A stretch of DNA of 64,000 nucleotides from Streptomyces aurantiacus. Its GTDB lineage: Bacteria > Actinomycetota > Actinomycetes > Streptomycetales > Streptomycetaceae. The translations under genes and the position numbers were made by a program. The DNA lies in NCBI RefSeq assembly GCF_027107535.1, contig NZ_CP114283.1, positions 1,550,001 through 1,614,000 on the forward strand, written 5' to 3'. The first letter of the stretch is position 1; each line of letters starts with the position of its first letter. Positions 32,492 through 41,525 of the stretch are shown piece after piece. The notes under the pieces were generated by a model. The model did not search any database. It worked only from the letters and a program-made list of their open reading frames with translations, and was not told where the DNA came from.

Positions 32492-33805
32492 GTGCCTGAG
32501 TCCTCGGAGCGCGGCCGACCCGAACGCGACGGGTCCGAAGTCCCCGCGGTTCCGCTCAATGACTTCGGGATGGACAGCGGCAAGGCCGCCGACCCCATCC
32601 CCGACGTACCGCTGCCGCACGCCTCAGCAGCGACATTCATGGAGGTCGCCCCCGTGCAGACCCAGACCCTGACCCAGAACCAGACGCAAGCCGACAACAC
32701 CACGGACACGGACGCGGACACGGCCCCGGACGCAGACGTCCTCGCGGCCGTACCGGCGCAGAACCGTGCCGCGCACCACCCCGAGACGACACCGGAGCCC
32801 CAGGGCCCGCCCGAGCGGCCCGCCGTCCTCGTGGAGAGCGAGACCGAGGCGCCGGAACCGGTGGAAATGCCCCGCGGGCGGGCGGACACCGGCGGACCCT
32901 CGTCCGACCTGTTCCGCCAGTACCTGCGGGAGATCGGCCGGATCCCCCTCCTGACCGCGGCGGAGGAGGTGGAGCTCGCCCGGCGGGTCGAGGCGGGCCT
33001 CTTCGCCGAGGAGAAGCTGCGGCGGACCCCCGACCTCGACAGCCAACTCGCCCTTGACCTCGACAAGTTGGTGGTCATGGGCCGGATGGCCAAGCGCCGC
33101 CTCATCGAGGCGAACCTGCGGCTGGTCGTCTCCGTCGCCAAGCGGTACGTGGGGCGCGGACTGACCATGCTCGACCTGGTCCAGGAAGGGAACCTGGGCC
33201 TGATCAGGGCGGTCGAGAAGTTCGACTACGCCCGCGGGTACAAGTTCTCGACGTACGCGACCTGGTGGATCCGCCAGGCCATGTCCCGGGCCCTCGCCGA
33301 CCAGGCCCGCACGATCCGGGTCCCCGTCCACGTGGTCGAGCTGATCAACCGGGTCGTGCGCGTCCAGCGCCGCATGCTGCAGGAACAGGGGTACGAGCCG
33401 ACGCCCGAGGAGGTCGCCGCGCACCTCGACCTGACGGGTGAGCGGGTCAGCGAGGTCCTGCGGCTGGCCCAGGAGCCGGTGTCCCTCCACGCCCCGGTGG
33501 GGGAGGAGGACGACGTGGCCCTCGGCGACCTGATCGAGGACGGCGACGCGACGAGCCCCGTCGAGTCGGCGGCCTTCCTGCTCCTGCGCGAGCACCTGGA
33601 GGCGGTCCTGTCCACGCTCGGCGAGCGCGAGCGCAAGGTGGTGCAGCTGCGGTACGGGCTGGCGGACGGCCGCCCCCGCACGCTGGAGGAGATAGGGCGG
33701 ATCTTCGGCGTGACGCGCGAACGCATCCGCCAGATCGAGTCCAAGACCCTCAACAAACTCCGCGACCACGCGTTCGCGGACCAGCTGCGGGGTTACCTGG
33801 ACTAG
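32492..33805 (+). CDS. hrdA: Sigma-70 family RNA polymerase sigma factor (HrdA-like)
   Basis: A primary-type (group 1/2) sigma factor of about 437 residues. An acidic Thr/Gln-rich N-terminus (to about residue 135) precedes region 1.2 ([17 protein letters not shown]), 2.1-2.4 ([40 protein letters not shown]), region 3 and region 4.2 ([17 protein letters not shown]). Streptomyces have four Hrd proteins. Location near dnaG and the two ABC exporter genes matches hrdA as I recall, and the non-essential Hrds have such variable N-termini. The start is uncertain: GTG 32492 reads [16 protein letters not shown] codons at 32456-32465 and 32570 are alternatives. Confidence 0.8.
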   Translation: MPESSERGRPERDGSEVPAVPLNDFGMDSGKAADPIPDVPLPHASAATFMEVAPVQTQTLTQNQTQADNTTDTDADTAPDADVLAAVPAQNRAAHHPETTPEPQGPPERPAVLVESETEAPEPVEMPRGRADTGGPSSDLFRQYLREIGRIPLLTAAEEVELARRVEAGLFAEEKLRRTPDLDSQLALDLDKLVVMGRMAKRRLIEANLRLVVSVAKRYVGRGLTMLDLVQEGNLGLIRAVEKFDYARGYKFSTYATWWIRQAMSRALADQARTIRVPVHVVELINRVVRVQRRMLQEQGYEPTPEEVAAHLDLTGERVSEVLRLAQEPVSLHAPVGEEDDVALGDLIEDGDATSPVESAAFLLLREHLEAVLSTLGERERKVVQLRYGLADGRPRTLEEIGRIFGVTRERIRQIESKTLNKLRDHAFADQLRGYLD

Positions 33806-33842
33806 CGGGCGTTCCCGGGGGCCTCCGCCCCCGGACCCCCGG

Positions 33843-33892
33843 TCCTCGGACGCCGGACGGGCTGGGAACTCAGCCCGTCCGGCGTCCGAGGA
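33843..33892. terminator. Bidirectional terminator: perfect 22-bp inverted repeat
   Basis: Arms at 33843-33864 and 33871-33892 are exactly complementary over 22 bp with a 6-nt loop (GGAACT). It lies between convergent genes (sigma factor and ABC exporter) and would terminate both. A smaller GC hairpin (GGGGGC/GCCCCC) precedes it at about 33817-33834. Confidence 0.85.
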
Positions 33893-33904
33893 CGAGAAAC
33901 TCCC

Positions 33905-35833
33905 TCAGTCCACCTCCACCGCCGCCTGGGCGAACTGCGCCTGGTAGAGGCGCGCGTACGCACCGCCCGCCGCCAGCAGCTCCCCGTGCGCCCCCTGCTC
34001 CACGATCGCCCCGTCCTCCATCACCAGAATCGTGTCGGCATCCCGGATCGTCGACAGACGATGCGCGATGACGAACGACGTCCTCCCGTGCGCGAGCTTC
34101 GCCATGGCCTTCTGGATGAGCACCTCGGTCCGGGTGTCCACGGAACTCGTCGCCTCGTCCAGCACCAGGATCACCGGATCGGACAGGAACGCCCGGGCGA
34201 TCGTGATGAGCTGCTTCTCACCCGCGCTGACCCCCGACCCCTCGTCGTCGATGACGGTGTCGTACCCGTCGGGCAGCGTACGGACGAACCGGTCGGCGTG
34301 CGCGGCCCGCGCCGCCTCCTCGATCTCCCCCCGGGTGACCTCCCGGGAGGCCCCGTACGCGATGTTCTCCGCGATCGTCCCTCCGAACAGCCACGTGTCC
34401 TGCAGCACCATGCCGATACCGGCCCGCAGTTCGTCCCGGGACATCCCGGCGACGTCGACGCCGTCGAGGGTGATCCGCCCGCCCGTCGTCTCGTAGAACC
34501 GCATCAGCAGGTTCACCAGCGTCGTCTTGCCGGCGCCCGTCGGCCCCACGATCGCCACGGTGTGCCCCGGCTCCACCTTCAGCGAGAGGTCCTCGATGAG
34601 CGGCTTCTCCGGGTCGTACCGGAAGGAGACCCCCTCCAGCGCCACCCGGCCCCGGAGCTCCTCGGGACGCACGCCGGTCACCGGGTCGGCCTTCTGTTCC
34701 TCCGCGTCCAGCAGCTCGAAGACCCGCTCCGCCGACGCGACCCCGGACTGCACGAGGTTCGCCATGGACGCGACCTGCGTGAGCGGCATGGAGAACTGCC
34801 GGGAGTACTGGATGAAGGCCTGCACGTCACCGATGGACAGCGAGCCGGACGCGACCCGCAGACCGCCGACCACCGCCACCAGCACGTAGTTGAGGTTCGA
34901 CACGAACATCATCAGCGGCTGCATGACCCCGCTGTTGAACTGCGCCCGGAACCCGGCCTCGTAGAGCTGGTCGTTCTCCTCGGCGAACCGCGCCGCCGAC
35001 TCGTCCTGCCGCCCGAAGACCTTCACCAGGGTGTGCCCGGTGTACATCTCCTCGATGTGGGCGTTCAGTTTGCCGGTGGTCCGCCACTGCTGCACGAAGT
35101 GCGGCTGCGACCGCTTGCCCACCCGGGTGGCGACGAAGAACGACAGCGGCACGGTGACCAGCGCGACGAGCGCGAGGAGCGGAGAGACCCAGAACATCAT
35201 CGCGAGCACCCCGATGATGGTCAGCAGCGAGTTGATCAGCTGGCCCATCGACTGCTGGAGGGTCTGCCCGATGTTGTCGATGTCGTTCGTGGCGCGGCTG
35301 AGCACCTCACCGCGCTGCCGCTTGTCGAAGTACGAGAGCGGCAGCCGCGACAGCTTCGTCTGGACGTCCTCGCGCATCTTGTACATGGTCAGGTTGACGG
35401 CCCGGTTCACCAGCCGCGTCGCCACGGTCATCAGCAGCCCGGCCACCAGGAACGCCACGAGCGCGATCCCCAGCACCTCGCCGACCGCCCCGAAGTCGAT
35501 GCCCTCGCCCGGTGTGAAGTCGGTCCCGGAGAGCATGTCGGCCGTACCGCCGTCGCCGCGCTCCCGCATCGCCGCGAGGGCCTCGGCCTTCGTCTGCCCG
35601 GCGGGCATGTCCCGCCCGACGATCCCCGCGAAGACCAGGTCGGTGGCCCGGCCCAGGATCTTCGGGCCCACGACCGACAGGCCCACGCTGAGGACCACGG
35701 CGGCCAGCATCACGTACAACGTGGTGCGCTCCGGCCTGAACTGCGCCAGCAGCCGCTTCCCGGACCCCTTGAAATCCATCGAGTGCTGGTCGGGACCGCC
35801 TCCGGCCATCATCCGCCCCATGGGCCCGGCCAT
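33905..35833 (-). CDS. ABC exporter half-transporter with canonical ATPase site
   Basis: A 642-residue protein with an N-terminal type IV exporter membrane domain of about six helices (LYVMLAAVVLSVGLSVVGP, LGIALVAFLVAGLLMTVATR, LLTIIGVLAMMFWVSPLLAL). The nucleotide-binding domain has Walker A GPTGAGKTTL, signature VSAGEKQL and Walker B ILVLDEATSSVD with the catalytic Glu. It overlaps the stop of the upstream half-transporter by ATGA and surely pairs with it as a heterodimeric multidrug or peptide/lipid exporter. Met-rich N-terminus (MAGPMGRMMAGGG). The substrate is unknown. It ends at the strong inverted-repeat terminator. Confidence 0.93.
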   Translation of the reverse strand: MAGPMGRMMAGGGPDQHSMDFKGSGKRLLAQFRPERTTLYVMLAAVVLSVGLSVVGPKILGRATDLVFAGIVGRDMPAGQTKAEALAAMRERGDGGTADMLSGTDFTPGEGIDFGAVGEVLGIALVAFLVAGLLMTVATRLVNRAVNLTMYKMREDVQTKLSRLPLSYFDKRQRGEVLSRATNDIDNIGQTLQQSMGQLINSLLTIIGVLAMMFWVSPLLALVALVTVPLSFFVATRVGKRSQPHFVQQWRTTGKLNAHIEEMYTGHTLVKVFGRQDESAARFAEENDQLYEAGFRAQFNSGVMQPLMMFVSNLNYVLVAVVGGLRVASGSLSIGDVQAFIQYSRQFSMPLTQVASMANLVQSGVASAERVFELLDAEEQKADPVTGVRPEELRGRVALEGVSFRYDPEKPLIEDLSLKVEPGHTVAIVGPTGAGKTTLVNLLMRFYETTGGRITLDGVDVAGMSRDELRAGIGMVLQDTWLFGGTIAENIAYGASREVTRGEIEEAARAAHADRFVRTLPDGYDTVIDDEGSGVSAGEKQLITIARAFLSDPVILVLDEATSSVDTRTEVLIQKAMAKLAHGRTSFVIAHRLSTIRDADTILVMEDGAIVEQGAHGELLAAGGAYARLYQAQFAQAAVEVD

Positions 35834-37566
35834 CAGGCTGCCTCCGCTTCCGTCAGCTGGGAGAGCACGATCTCCCGGTAGGTCTCGTTGTCCGCCATCA
35901 GCTCGTGATGGCGGCCGGTCCCGACGACCCGGCCCTCGTCGAGGACCACGATCCGGTCGGCGTCCCTGATGGTCGACACCCGCTGGGCGACGATCACGAC
36001 GGTCGCCTCCGCGGTCTCCCGCGCGAGCGCCGTACGCAGCGCCGCGTCCGTCGCGTAGTCGAGCGCGGAGAAGGAGTCGTCGAACAGATAGATCTCGGGA
36101 CGCTGCACGAGGGTCCGGGCGATGGCGAGCCGCTGCCGCTGACCGCCCGACACGTTCGTCCCGCCCTGCGCGATCGGGGCGTCCAGACCGTTCTCCAGCC
36201 CTTCGACGAACCCCTTGGCCTGCGCCACCTCCAGCGCGTGCCACAGCTCCTCGTCCGTCGCGTCCGGATTCCCGTACCGCAGGTTGGTGGCCACGGTGCC
36301 CGCGAACAGATACGGCTTCTGCGGTACGAGGCCCACCGTGCGCGCCAGCAGCCGCGGCTCGACCGTCCGTACGTCGACGCCGTCCACCAGCACCTGACCG
36401 TCGGTGGCGTCGAACAGCCGGGGGACCAGCCCGAGCAGGGTCGACTTGCCGCTGCCCGTCGAACCGATGACGGCGGTCGTCTCACCCGGCAGCGCCACCA
36501 GGTCGACGGCCCTCAGCACCGGCTCCTCGGCGCCCGGGAAGCGGAACCCGGCCCCGCGGACCTCCAGATGACCGTGCCGCCGCAGCTCCAGCACGGGCGC
36601 CTTCGGCGGCACCACACTGCTGGAGGTGTCCAGGACCTCCTGGATGCGCTCGGCGCAGACCTCCGCGCGCGGCACCATCATGAACATGAAGGTGGCCATC
36701 ATCACGGACATCACGATCTGCATGAGATAGGCGAGGAACGCGGTCAGGGCGCCGATCTCCATGCCGCCGCTGTCGATCCGGTGGGCACCGAACCACACCA
36801 CCGCGATCGACGAGACGTTCACCACTGTCATGACGATGGGGAACATCAGCGCCAGCATCCGCCCGGTCCCCAGCGACACCTCGGTGAGGTCGGCGTTCGC
36901 CTTCCGGAAGCGCTCCTCCTCGTACGCGTCCCGCACGAAGGCCCGGATGACGCGGTTTCCGGTGATCTGCTCGCGCAGCACCCGGTTCACCGTGTCGAGC
37001 CGCACCTGCATGGTGCGAAACAGCGGCCGCAGCCGGCGCACGATGAGACTGACGGAGATCCCGAGCACCGGCACCACGGCCAGCAGCACCCCCGACAGCG
37101 GAACGTCCAGGCCGAGCGCCAGCACGATCCCGCCCACGCACATGATCGGCGCCGACACCAGCAGGGTGAACGTCATCAGCGCGAGCATCTGCACCTGCTG
37201 CACGTCGTTCGTCGTGCGGGTGATCAGGGACGGCGCCCCGAAGTGGCCGACCTCACGCGCGGAGAACGACTGCACCCGGTCGAAGACCCCGGCCCGGATG
37301 TCCCGGCCGACCGCCGCGGCCGTGCGGGCGCCGTAGTAGACGGCACCGATGTTGCAGACGACCTGCGCCAGCGAGATGCCGATCATCAGGGCACCGAAGG
37401 ACAGGATGTAGCCCGTGTCCCCCGTCACGACACCGTTGTCGATGATGTCGGCGTTCAGCGTGGGCAGGTAGAGCGTGGCGCAGGTCTGCAGGAACTGCAG
37501 CAGTACGAGCAGGCCGATGGGTTTCTTGTAGGGCGTGAGATAGGTACGCAGGAGTCGTATGAGCAC
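35833..37566 (-). CDS. ABC exporter half-transporter with degenerate ATPase site
   Basis: A 577-residue partner of the preceding protein. The membrane domain covers residues 15-310 (KPIGLLVLLQFLQTCATLYL; ISFLAYLMQIVMSVMMATF-like helices). The NBD has Walker A GSTGSGKSTL and signature VSGGQRQR, but Walker B reads IYLFDDSFSALD: the catalytic Glu after the Walker B Asp is replaced by Asp. Such asymmetric sites define heterodimeric exporters like BmrCD or TM287/288. Start is GTG at 37566. First gene of the operon; a palindrome lies about 72 nt upstream. Confidence 0.93.
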   Translation of the reverse strand: MLIRLLRTYLTPYKKPIGLLVLLQFLQTCATLYLPTLNADIIDNGVVTGDTGYILSFGALMIGISLAQVVCNIGAVYYGARTAAAVGRDIRAGVFDRVQSFSAREVGHFGAPSLITRTTNDVQQVQMLALMTFTLLVSAPIMCVGGIVLALGLDVPLSGVLLAVVPVLGISVSLIVRRLRPLFRTMQVRLDTVNRVLREQITGNRVIRAFVRDAYEEERFRKANADLTEVSLGTGRMLALMFPIVMTVVNVSSIAVVWFGAHRIDSGGMEIGALTAFLAYLMQIVMSVMMATFMFMMVPRAEVCAERIQEVLDTSSSVVPPKAPVLELRRHGHLEVRGAGFRFPGAEEPVLRAVDLVALPGETTAVIGSTGSGKSTLLGLVPRLFDATDGQVLVDGVDVRTVEPRLLARTVGLVPQKPYLFAGTVATNLRYGNPDATDEELWHALEVAQAKGFVEGLENGLDAPIAQGGTNVSGGQRQRLAIARTLVQRPEIYLFDDSFSALDYATDAALRTALARETAEATVVIVAQRVSTIRDADRIVVLDEGRVVGTGRHHELMADNETYREIVLSQLTEAEAA

Positions 37567-37637
37567 GCTGGGTCTCTCGGGGTCGGCGGCGGGGCGGTTG
37601 GTTGCCCTTGGCCCCTATCGTCGAACACTCCACCCGT

Positions 37638-37656
37638 GTTACCTCAACTGATTAAC
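37638..37656 (-). promoter_or_regulatory. Candidate operator upstream of the ABC exporter operon
   Basis: GTTA (37638-37641) and TAAC (37653-37656) flank an AT-richer 19-bp block, GTTACCTCAACTGATTAAC, that stands out from its GC-rich surroundings. On the minus strand it reads GTTAATCAGTTGAGGTAAC and overlaps a possible -35 (TTGAGG). MarR/TetR-type control of such exporters is common, but no regulator gene is adjacent. Confidence 0.3.
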
Positions 37657-37733
37657 CCAAGAGAGGTCCAAGAGGGGACCACGTGCCGGCCCGGAGCCGT
37701 AGGCCGACCGAGTGGCCGGGACCCTCGGAGGGC

Positions 37734-39188
37734 TCAGGACCGGAAGGCCCCCGGGTGGGTCTGGTCCCGCACCGAGACGTACTGCTGCCGCACGGCCTGC
37801 CCCACCGCCAGCTCCTCGCCGGGCTCCAGGACCTGCGCGGCCGCCCCCTGCCAGACCGGGGGCAGACCCGGCTGGATCGTGCCCTGCTGGACACCGAGCG
37901 CCCAGGCCGCCTGCCGGGCCGCGCCGATCGCCGCGTAGTCCGCGGGCTGCGGCACCACGATCTGCGTACCGAGCAGCGCAGGCGCGCACGCCTGCACCGC
38001 GCTCAGCTCGGCGGCCTGGCCCAGCAGGAAGATCCGCCGCACCTCCACACCCCGCTTGCGCAGCACGTCCAGGGCGTCCGCGAGCCCGCACAGCATGCCC
38101 TCGAAGGCGGCCCGCGCCAGATGCTCGGGCTTCATCGACTCCCGCCGCAGCCCGGCCAGCGTCCCCGCGGTGTGCGGCAGGTTGGGCGTCCGCTCGCCCT
38201 CCAGATACGGCAGCATCACGAGCCCGTGGGAGCCCGGGGTGGACTTCATCGCGAGGTCCGACAGGGCCTCCAGATCGGGTACGCCGAGCAGTTCGGCGGC
38301 CCCGCGCAGTGCCCGTACGGCGTTGAGGGTGGTGACGACCGGCAGGTGCATCCCGGTCGCGTCCGCGAGCGAGGTGATCATCCCGGAGGAGTCGACCAGC
38401 GCCTCCTGGTGAACGGCCATCACGGAACCGGAGGCGCCGAGCGACACCACCGCGTCCCCGAGGCCGATGCCCAGGCCGAAGGCCGCCGCCATCGTCTCGC
38501 CCGTGCCGGCGGAGATCAGCAGCCCCTCGGGCGTCGTCCCCGCCGCCTCCCACGGTCCGAGCACATCGGGCAGCAACGCCTGGTGGCCGAGCGCCAGCTC
38601 CACGAGATCGGGCCGGTACGCACCGGTGGCCGCCGACCAGTAGCCGGTGCCGGAGGCTCCGCCCCGGTCCGTGGTCCGGCGCGCCGGACGGCCGAGCAGC
38701 TGCCACACCAGCCAGTCGTGCGCCTGGAGCAGCACCGTGGTGCGCATGGCCGCCTCGGGTTCGTTCTTCGCGAGCCAGCGCAGCTTCGTCACGGGCTGCG
38801 CCGCCTGCGGCACGCACCCCACGGCCTGCGCCCAGGCCTCCCGCCCGCCGAGCGCGTCGACGAGGTCGGCGGCGGCGACCTGCGCCCGCTTGTCCCCGCC
38901 GACCATCGCCGGGCGGATCGTGTTGCCCTGGGCGTCCACCGGGACGAGCCCGTTCTGCTGCGCGGACACACCGATGGCCTGCACGCCCTCCAGGAGCCCG
39001 CCGCCCGCGGCCTCGCCCAGGGACAGCAGCCAGGCCTGCGGGTCGACGTCCGAGGGCCGCCCGCCGTCCGCCGAGCCGTCCAGCGGATGCGGGGCATACC
39101 CCTGCCTGAGCACGGCTCCGCTGTCCGCGTCACAGACGACGATGCGTGTGAAATCGGGCGAACTGTCCAGCCCGGCGACTATCCCCAT
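37734..39188 (-). CDS. FGGY-family carbohydrate kinase (xylulokinase-like)
   Basis: A 484-residue two-domain sugar kinase. N-terminal ATPase-fold motif IVAGLDSSPDFTRIVVCDAD, then IGVSAQQNGLVPVD (substrate loop like the GxxxQxHG motif of xylulokinase). The second domain has VVSLGASGSVMAV and MLPYLEGERTPNLP, the FGGY signature region, and a C-terminal IFLLGQAAELSAV. It would phosphorylate a ketose such as xylulose. The replacement of usual H by N in SAQQNG is slightly atypical, so the sugar is uncertain. Not linked to xylose genes here. Confidence 0.85.
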   Translation of the reverse strand: MGIVAGLDSSPDFTRIVVCDADSGAVLRQGYAPHPLDGSADGGRPSDVDPQAWLLSLGEAAGGGLLEGVQAIGVSAQQNGLVPVDAQGNTIRPAMVGGDKRAQVAAADLVDALGGREAWAQAVGCVPQAAQPVTKLRWLAKNEPEAAMRTTVLLQAHDWLVWQLLGRPARRTTDRGGASGTGYWSAATGAYRPDLVELALGHQALLPDVLGPWEAAGTTPEGLLISAGTGETMAAAFGLGIGLGDAVVSLGASGSVMAVHQEALVDSSGMITSLADATGMHLPVVTTLNAVRALRGAAELLGVPDLEALSDLAMKSTPGSHGLVMLPYLEGERTPNLPHTAGTLAGLRRESMKPEHLARAAFEGMLCGLADALDVLRKRGVEVRRIFLLGQAAELSAVQACAPALLGTQIVVPQPADYAAIGAARQAAWALGVQQGTIQPGLPPVWQGAAAQVLEPGEELAVGQAVRQQYVSVRDQTHPGAFRS

Positions 39189-39251
39189 GGCGGAAATTCT
39201 GCCGTACGACCGGAGCCGGCCGTACCGGCGCGGCGGAGGCTCTCGTACCGG

Positions 39252-39560
39252 TTACGTGTTGCTGGTGCCCCAGTCGTCCTCGGTACGGGTGCCGTTCGGG
39301 CTGCGCTCGCGCAGGGAGCGGACCCTCTCGGTGACCGAGTCGGGGACCTTGTCACCGACTTTCTCACTCACCACGTGGTACGCCTTCCCGGCGAACTGCC
39401 GCCCCTGCTGGGCCGCGGACTCGGCGGTGTTGCGCACCGCCGGATTCTGCGCGACCTGCTGGGCGGTCTTCCTCAGCTGCTCGTACCGCTCGCGCCCGGC
39501 ACGTGAGCCGAGCACGTATCCCAGGGTCAGTCCGACGACGAACGTGAGCCGGTAGCGCAT
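39252..39560 (-). CDS. YtxH-like small membrane protein
   Basis: A 102-residue protein with one N-terminal transmembrane segment (RLTFVVGLTLGYVLGSRAG), followed by the conserved GSRAGRERYEQLRKTAQQV and an amphipathic Ala/Gln-rich helical tail. This is the YtxH/apolipophorin-like layout common in actinobacteria; function unknown. ATG 39560 is favoured over the GTG three codons upstream because AGGAAGG then has normal spacing. Confidence 0.75.
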   Translation of the reverse strand: MRYRLTFVVGLTLGYVLGSRAGRERYEQLRKTAQQVAQNPAVRNTAESAAQQGRQFAGKAYHVVSEKVGDKVPDSVTERVRSLRERSPNGTRTEDDWGTSNT

Positions 39561-39724
39561 GGGGGCCACCCTTCCTCTTGTGAGTCGGTCATTGCGGCGG
39601 CGTCGGTCGCAGGCGGGTTACCGATTGGCGGAGCACCCCCCTGCTTGCGCTAATGTATGTGTCGCAGCGAGCGCACGCCCCCTGGCGAATACCCAGGGAG
39701 ATACGTTCGATGCAAGCGAGGCAA

Positions 39725-39797
39725 TCCCCTGTAGCTCAATTGGCAGAGCAGCCGGCTGTTAACCGGCAGGTTACTGGTTCGAGTCCAGTCGGGGGAG
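39725..39797 (+). tRNA. tRNA-Asn (GTT), copy 1
   Basis: A 73-nt cloverleaf. The acceptor stem is TCCCCTG (39725-39731) with CGGGGGA (39790-39796) and discriminator G. The D arm is GCTCAATTGGCAGAGC. The anticodon arm is GCCGG-CTGTTAA-CCGGC with anticodon GTT. The T arm contains CTGGTTCGAGTCCAG. CCA is not encoded. A TAATGT at 39651-39656 may be the -10 of its promoter. Confidence 0.97.
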
Positions 39798-39803
39798 CTT
39801 CGA

Positions 39804-39876
39804 TCTTCCGTAGCTCAATTGGCAGAGCAGCCGGCTGTTAACCGGCAGGTTACTGGTTCGAGTCCAGTCGGGAGAG
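39804..39876 (+). tRNA. tRNA-Asn (GTT), copy 2
   Basis: 73 nt, only 6 nt after copy 1. The body from TAGCTC to the T arm is identical to copy 1; only the acceptor stem differs (TCTTCCG at 39804-39810 with CGGGAGA at 39869-39875), still fully paired with one T-G wobble. Anticodon GTT. Clearly a tandem duplication, co-transcribed and closed by the terminator at 39888. Confidence 0.97.
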
Positions 39877-39887
39877 CAACCAGAACG

Positions 39888-39910
39888 AGGACCCCGATGG
39901 GGTCCTTTTT
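39888..39910 (+). terminator. Canonical rho-independent terminator of the tRNA-Asn unit
   Basis: AGGACCCC (39888-39895), loop GAT, GGGGTCCT (39899-39906), then a T tract to 39910. A stem followed by five Ts is rare in this GC-rich genome and gives a sharp end for the tRNA-Asn pair. Confidence 0.92.
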
Positions 39911-40044
39911 CATGTGTGCGGGAACCGCTGCGCCCCAGGTGAGGTCCTTGAGGGCAGGCGAAGTCGACCATCCGAAGCAGGAGATCGTATGAGCGGCTAT
40001 GCTGCGGCAGACGGCGCGCACACATGTGCGCGACGCGCCGTAAT

Positions 40045-40118
40045 GGGGCGGTAGCTCAGCCGGTTAGAGCAGCGGACTCATAATCCGCCGGCCGTGGGTT
40101 CGAGTCCCACCCGCCCCA
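40045..40118 (+). tRNA. tRNA with CAT anticodon (Ile2 or elongator Met)
   Basis: A 74-nt cloverleaf: acceptor GGGGCGG (40045-40051) with CCGCCCC (40111-40117), discriminator A. The D arm is GCTCAGCCGGTTAGAGC, the anticodon arm GCGGA-CTCATAA-TCCGC, the T arm GTGGGTTCGAGTCCCAC. CCA is not encoded. A CAT anticodon in this loop context occurs in both elongator tRNA-Met and lysidine-modified tRNA-Ile2; sequence alone does not settle it and I lean to Ile2. Not initiator: the acceptor has a paired first base and no GGG/CCC anticodon stem. Confidence 0.93.
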
Positions 40119-40460
40119 CTGTGCACGTTTGTAACCTGCGGAAACGTCTCAGCAGGAGTGCGTATTCAGGATCCTGGGCGAACGGACCGAATCCGCTGCG
40201 CATGAGTTCAACCTCGTTGCCGGGGTTGCTGGTTCAAGCGGCTTTGACCTGCGCGGATGTGCCCGTTCGTAGACGTTGGGCCGACCGTACGGGCTCCCTT
40301 CGGTCGCAGCACTGCTGCTGATCCAGGGCAGCCCGGACTGCCCCCGCCGCACCGCACCGACTCACGAAACCGGTTGCCCCGTGCGGTCTGCGGTGGCGGG
40401 CTCCGCGGCGGCGTCCGCGGGTAGGCTGGCCCGGTCGGGCAAAGTCGGCGGGGACGGTGC
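40119..40460. other. 342-nt gene-free region
   Basis: No convincing gene, tRNA attachment-site duplicate or integrase remnant is seen here between the CAT tRNA and the LacI gene. The composition is somewhat less GC-rich near 40119-40300. It must hold the lacI-type gene's promoter, but no clear -35/-10 pair stands out. Confidence 0.5.
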
Positions 40461-41525
40461 ATGGGCGGGGTCGAGAAGACGCGGGGTGGCGGAGCCGAGC
40501 GGGCGACCTCGAAGGATGTCGCCCGGCTTGCCGGGGTCTCGCACACGGCCGTGTCCTTCGTCTTCAACGGGCGTGCCCAGGGCAACCTCTCCGCCGAGAC
40601 GCAGGAGAAGATCCGCAAGGCGGCCGCACAGCTCGGCTACCGGCCGCACGCGGTCGCCCGTGGACTGCGCCGGCGTCGTACCGCCGTGATCGGTCTGGTC
40701 ACGGACGAGATCGCCACCTCGCCGTTCGCCGGGCGGCTGCTGCGCGGGGCCATGGACATGGCGTGGAACAGTGAGCATCTGGTGCTCACCGTCGATTCCG
40801 GGCAGGACCCGGTCGCCGAGGACGCGGCCGTGGCCGAACTGCTCGACCGGAGGGTCGACGGGATCATCTACGCCGCGCTGTCGCTGCGCCGCGCCCACGT
40901 CCCGGAAGGGCTGCACCGCACCTTCGCCGTGCTTGCCAACTGTCTCGCCGAGGACGGTTCCCTCCCGGCCGTCATCCCCGCCGAGCGGGCCGGTGGCCGC
41001 AGCGCCGCGCGCGTCCTCCTCGACGCGGGTCACCGCCGTGTCGCCCTGGTGGGCGGTCTGGACGACATCGCGACCGCGGAGCGGCTGCGCGGCTTCCGGG
41101 ACGCGCTGCGGGCGGTGGGGCTGACCGCCGAGAAGGACTGGATCACGCGGACGGGAGGGGAGATCGCCGCCGGGTACGAGGGAGCGTTGCGGCTGCTGGA
41201 CGGTGTTCCCGCCCACCGGCGGCCCACGGGGATCGTCTGTTACAACGACCGGGTCGCCGCGGGTGTCCTCCACGCCGCCGCGCGCCTGGGCCTCGACGTG
41301 CCCGCCGACCTGTCCGTCGTCGGCTACGACGACCAGGAACACATGGCGGCTTTCCTCAGCCCGCCCCTCACCACGGTCGCTCTGCCCCATCGCGCGATGG
41401 GGGAGACGGCCGTCCGCCTCCTCCTGGACGCCATCGACAGCGGGACCGCGCCGCCGGTCACCACCCGGCGGCTGGAGTGCCCCGTCGTCATGCGGGGTTC
41501 GGTGGGACCAGCTCCCAGCCCGTGA
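40461..41525 (+). CDS. LacI-family transcriptional regulator of the fructan locus
   Basis: A 354-residue repressor. Residues 16-37 form the helix-turn-helix (SKDVARLAGVSHTAVSFVFN), then the hinge LGYRPHAVARGLRRRRT, then the periplasmic-binding-like effector domain (VIGLVTDEIATSPFAGRLLRG; DVPADLSVVGYDDQEHMAAF). It is convergent with the intracellular GH32 gene and overlaps it tail to tail by 38 bp (41488-41525). Likely effector: fructose or a fructo-oligosaccharide. Candidate operators with half-site CTAACT lie in the divergent promoter region at 46200-46328. Confidence 0.92.
   Translation: MGGVEKTRGGGAERATSKDVARLAGVSHTAVSFVFNGRAQGNLSAETQEKIRKAAAQLGYRPHAVARGLRRRRTAVIGLVTDEIATSPFAGRLLRGAMDMAWNSEHLVLTVDSGQDPVAEDAAVAELLDRRVDGIIYAALSLRRAHVPEGLHRTFAVLANCLAEDGSLPAVIPAERAGGRSAARVLLDAGHRRVALVGGLDDIATAERLRGFRDALRAVGLTAEKDWITRTGGEIAAGYEGALRLLDGVPAHRRPTGIVCYNDRVAAGVLHAAARLGLDVPADLSVVGYDDQEHMAAFLSPPLTTVALPHRAMGETAVRLLLDAIDSGTAPPVTTRRLECPVVMRGSVGPAPSP

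Noticed and set aside
39725..40460. tRNA cluster as an integration site of a mobile element
   Set aside because: No integrase, excisionase or repeated tRNA 3' end was found downstream; the neighbours are ordinary chromosomal genes.
40119..40460. Small RNA or riboswitch in the gap after the CAT tRNA
   Set aside because: I could not fold a convincing conserved structure by eye and no terminator is present.
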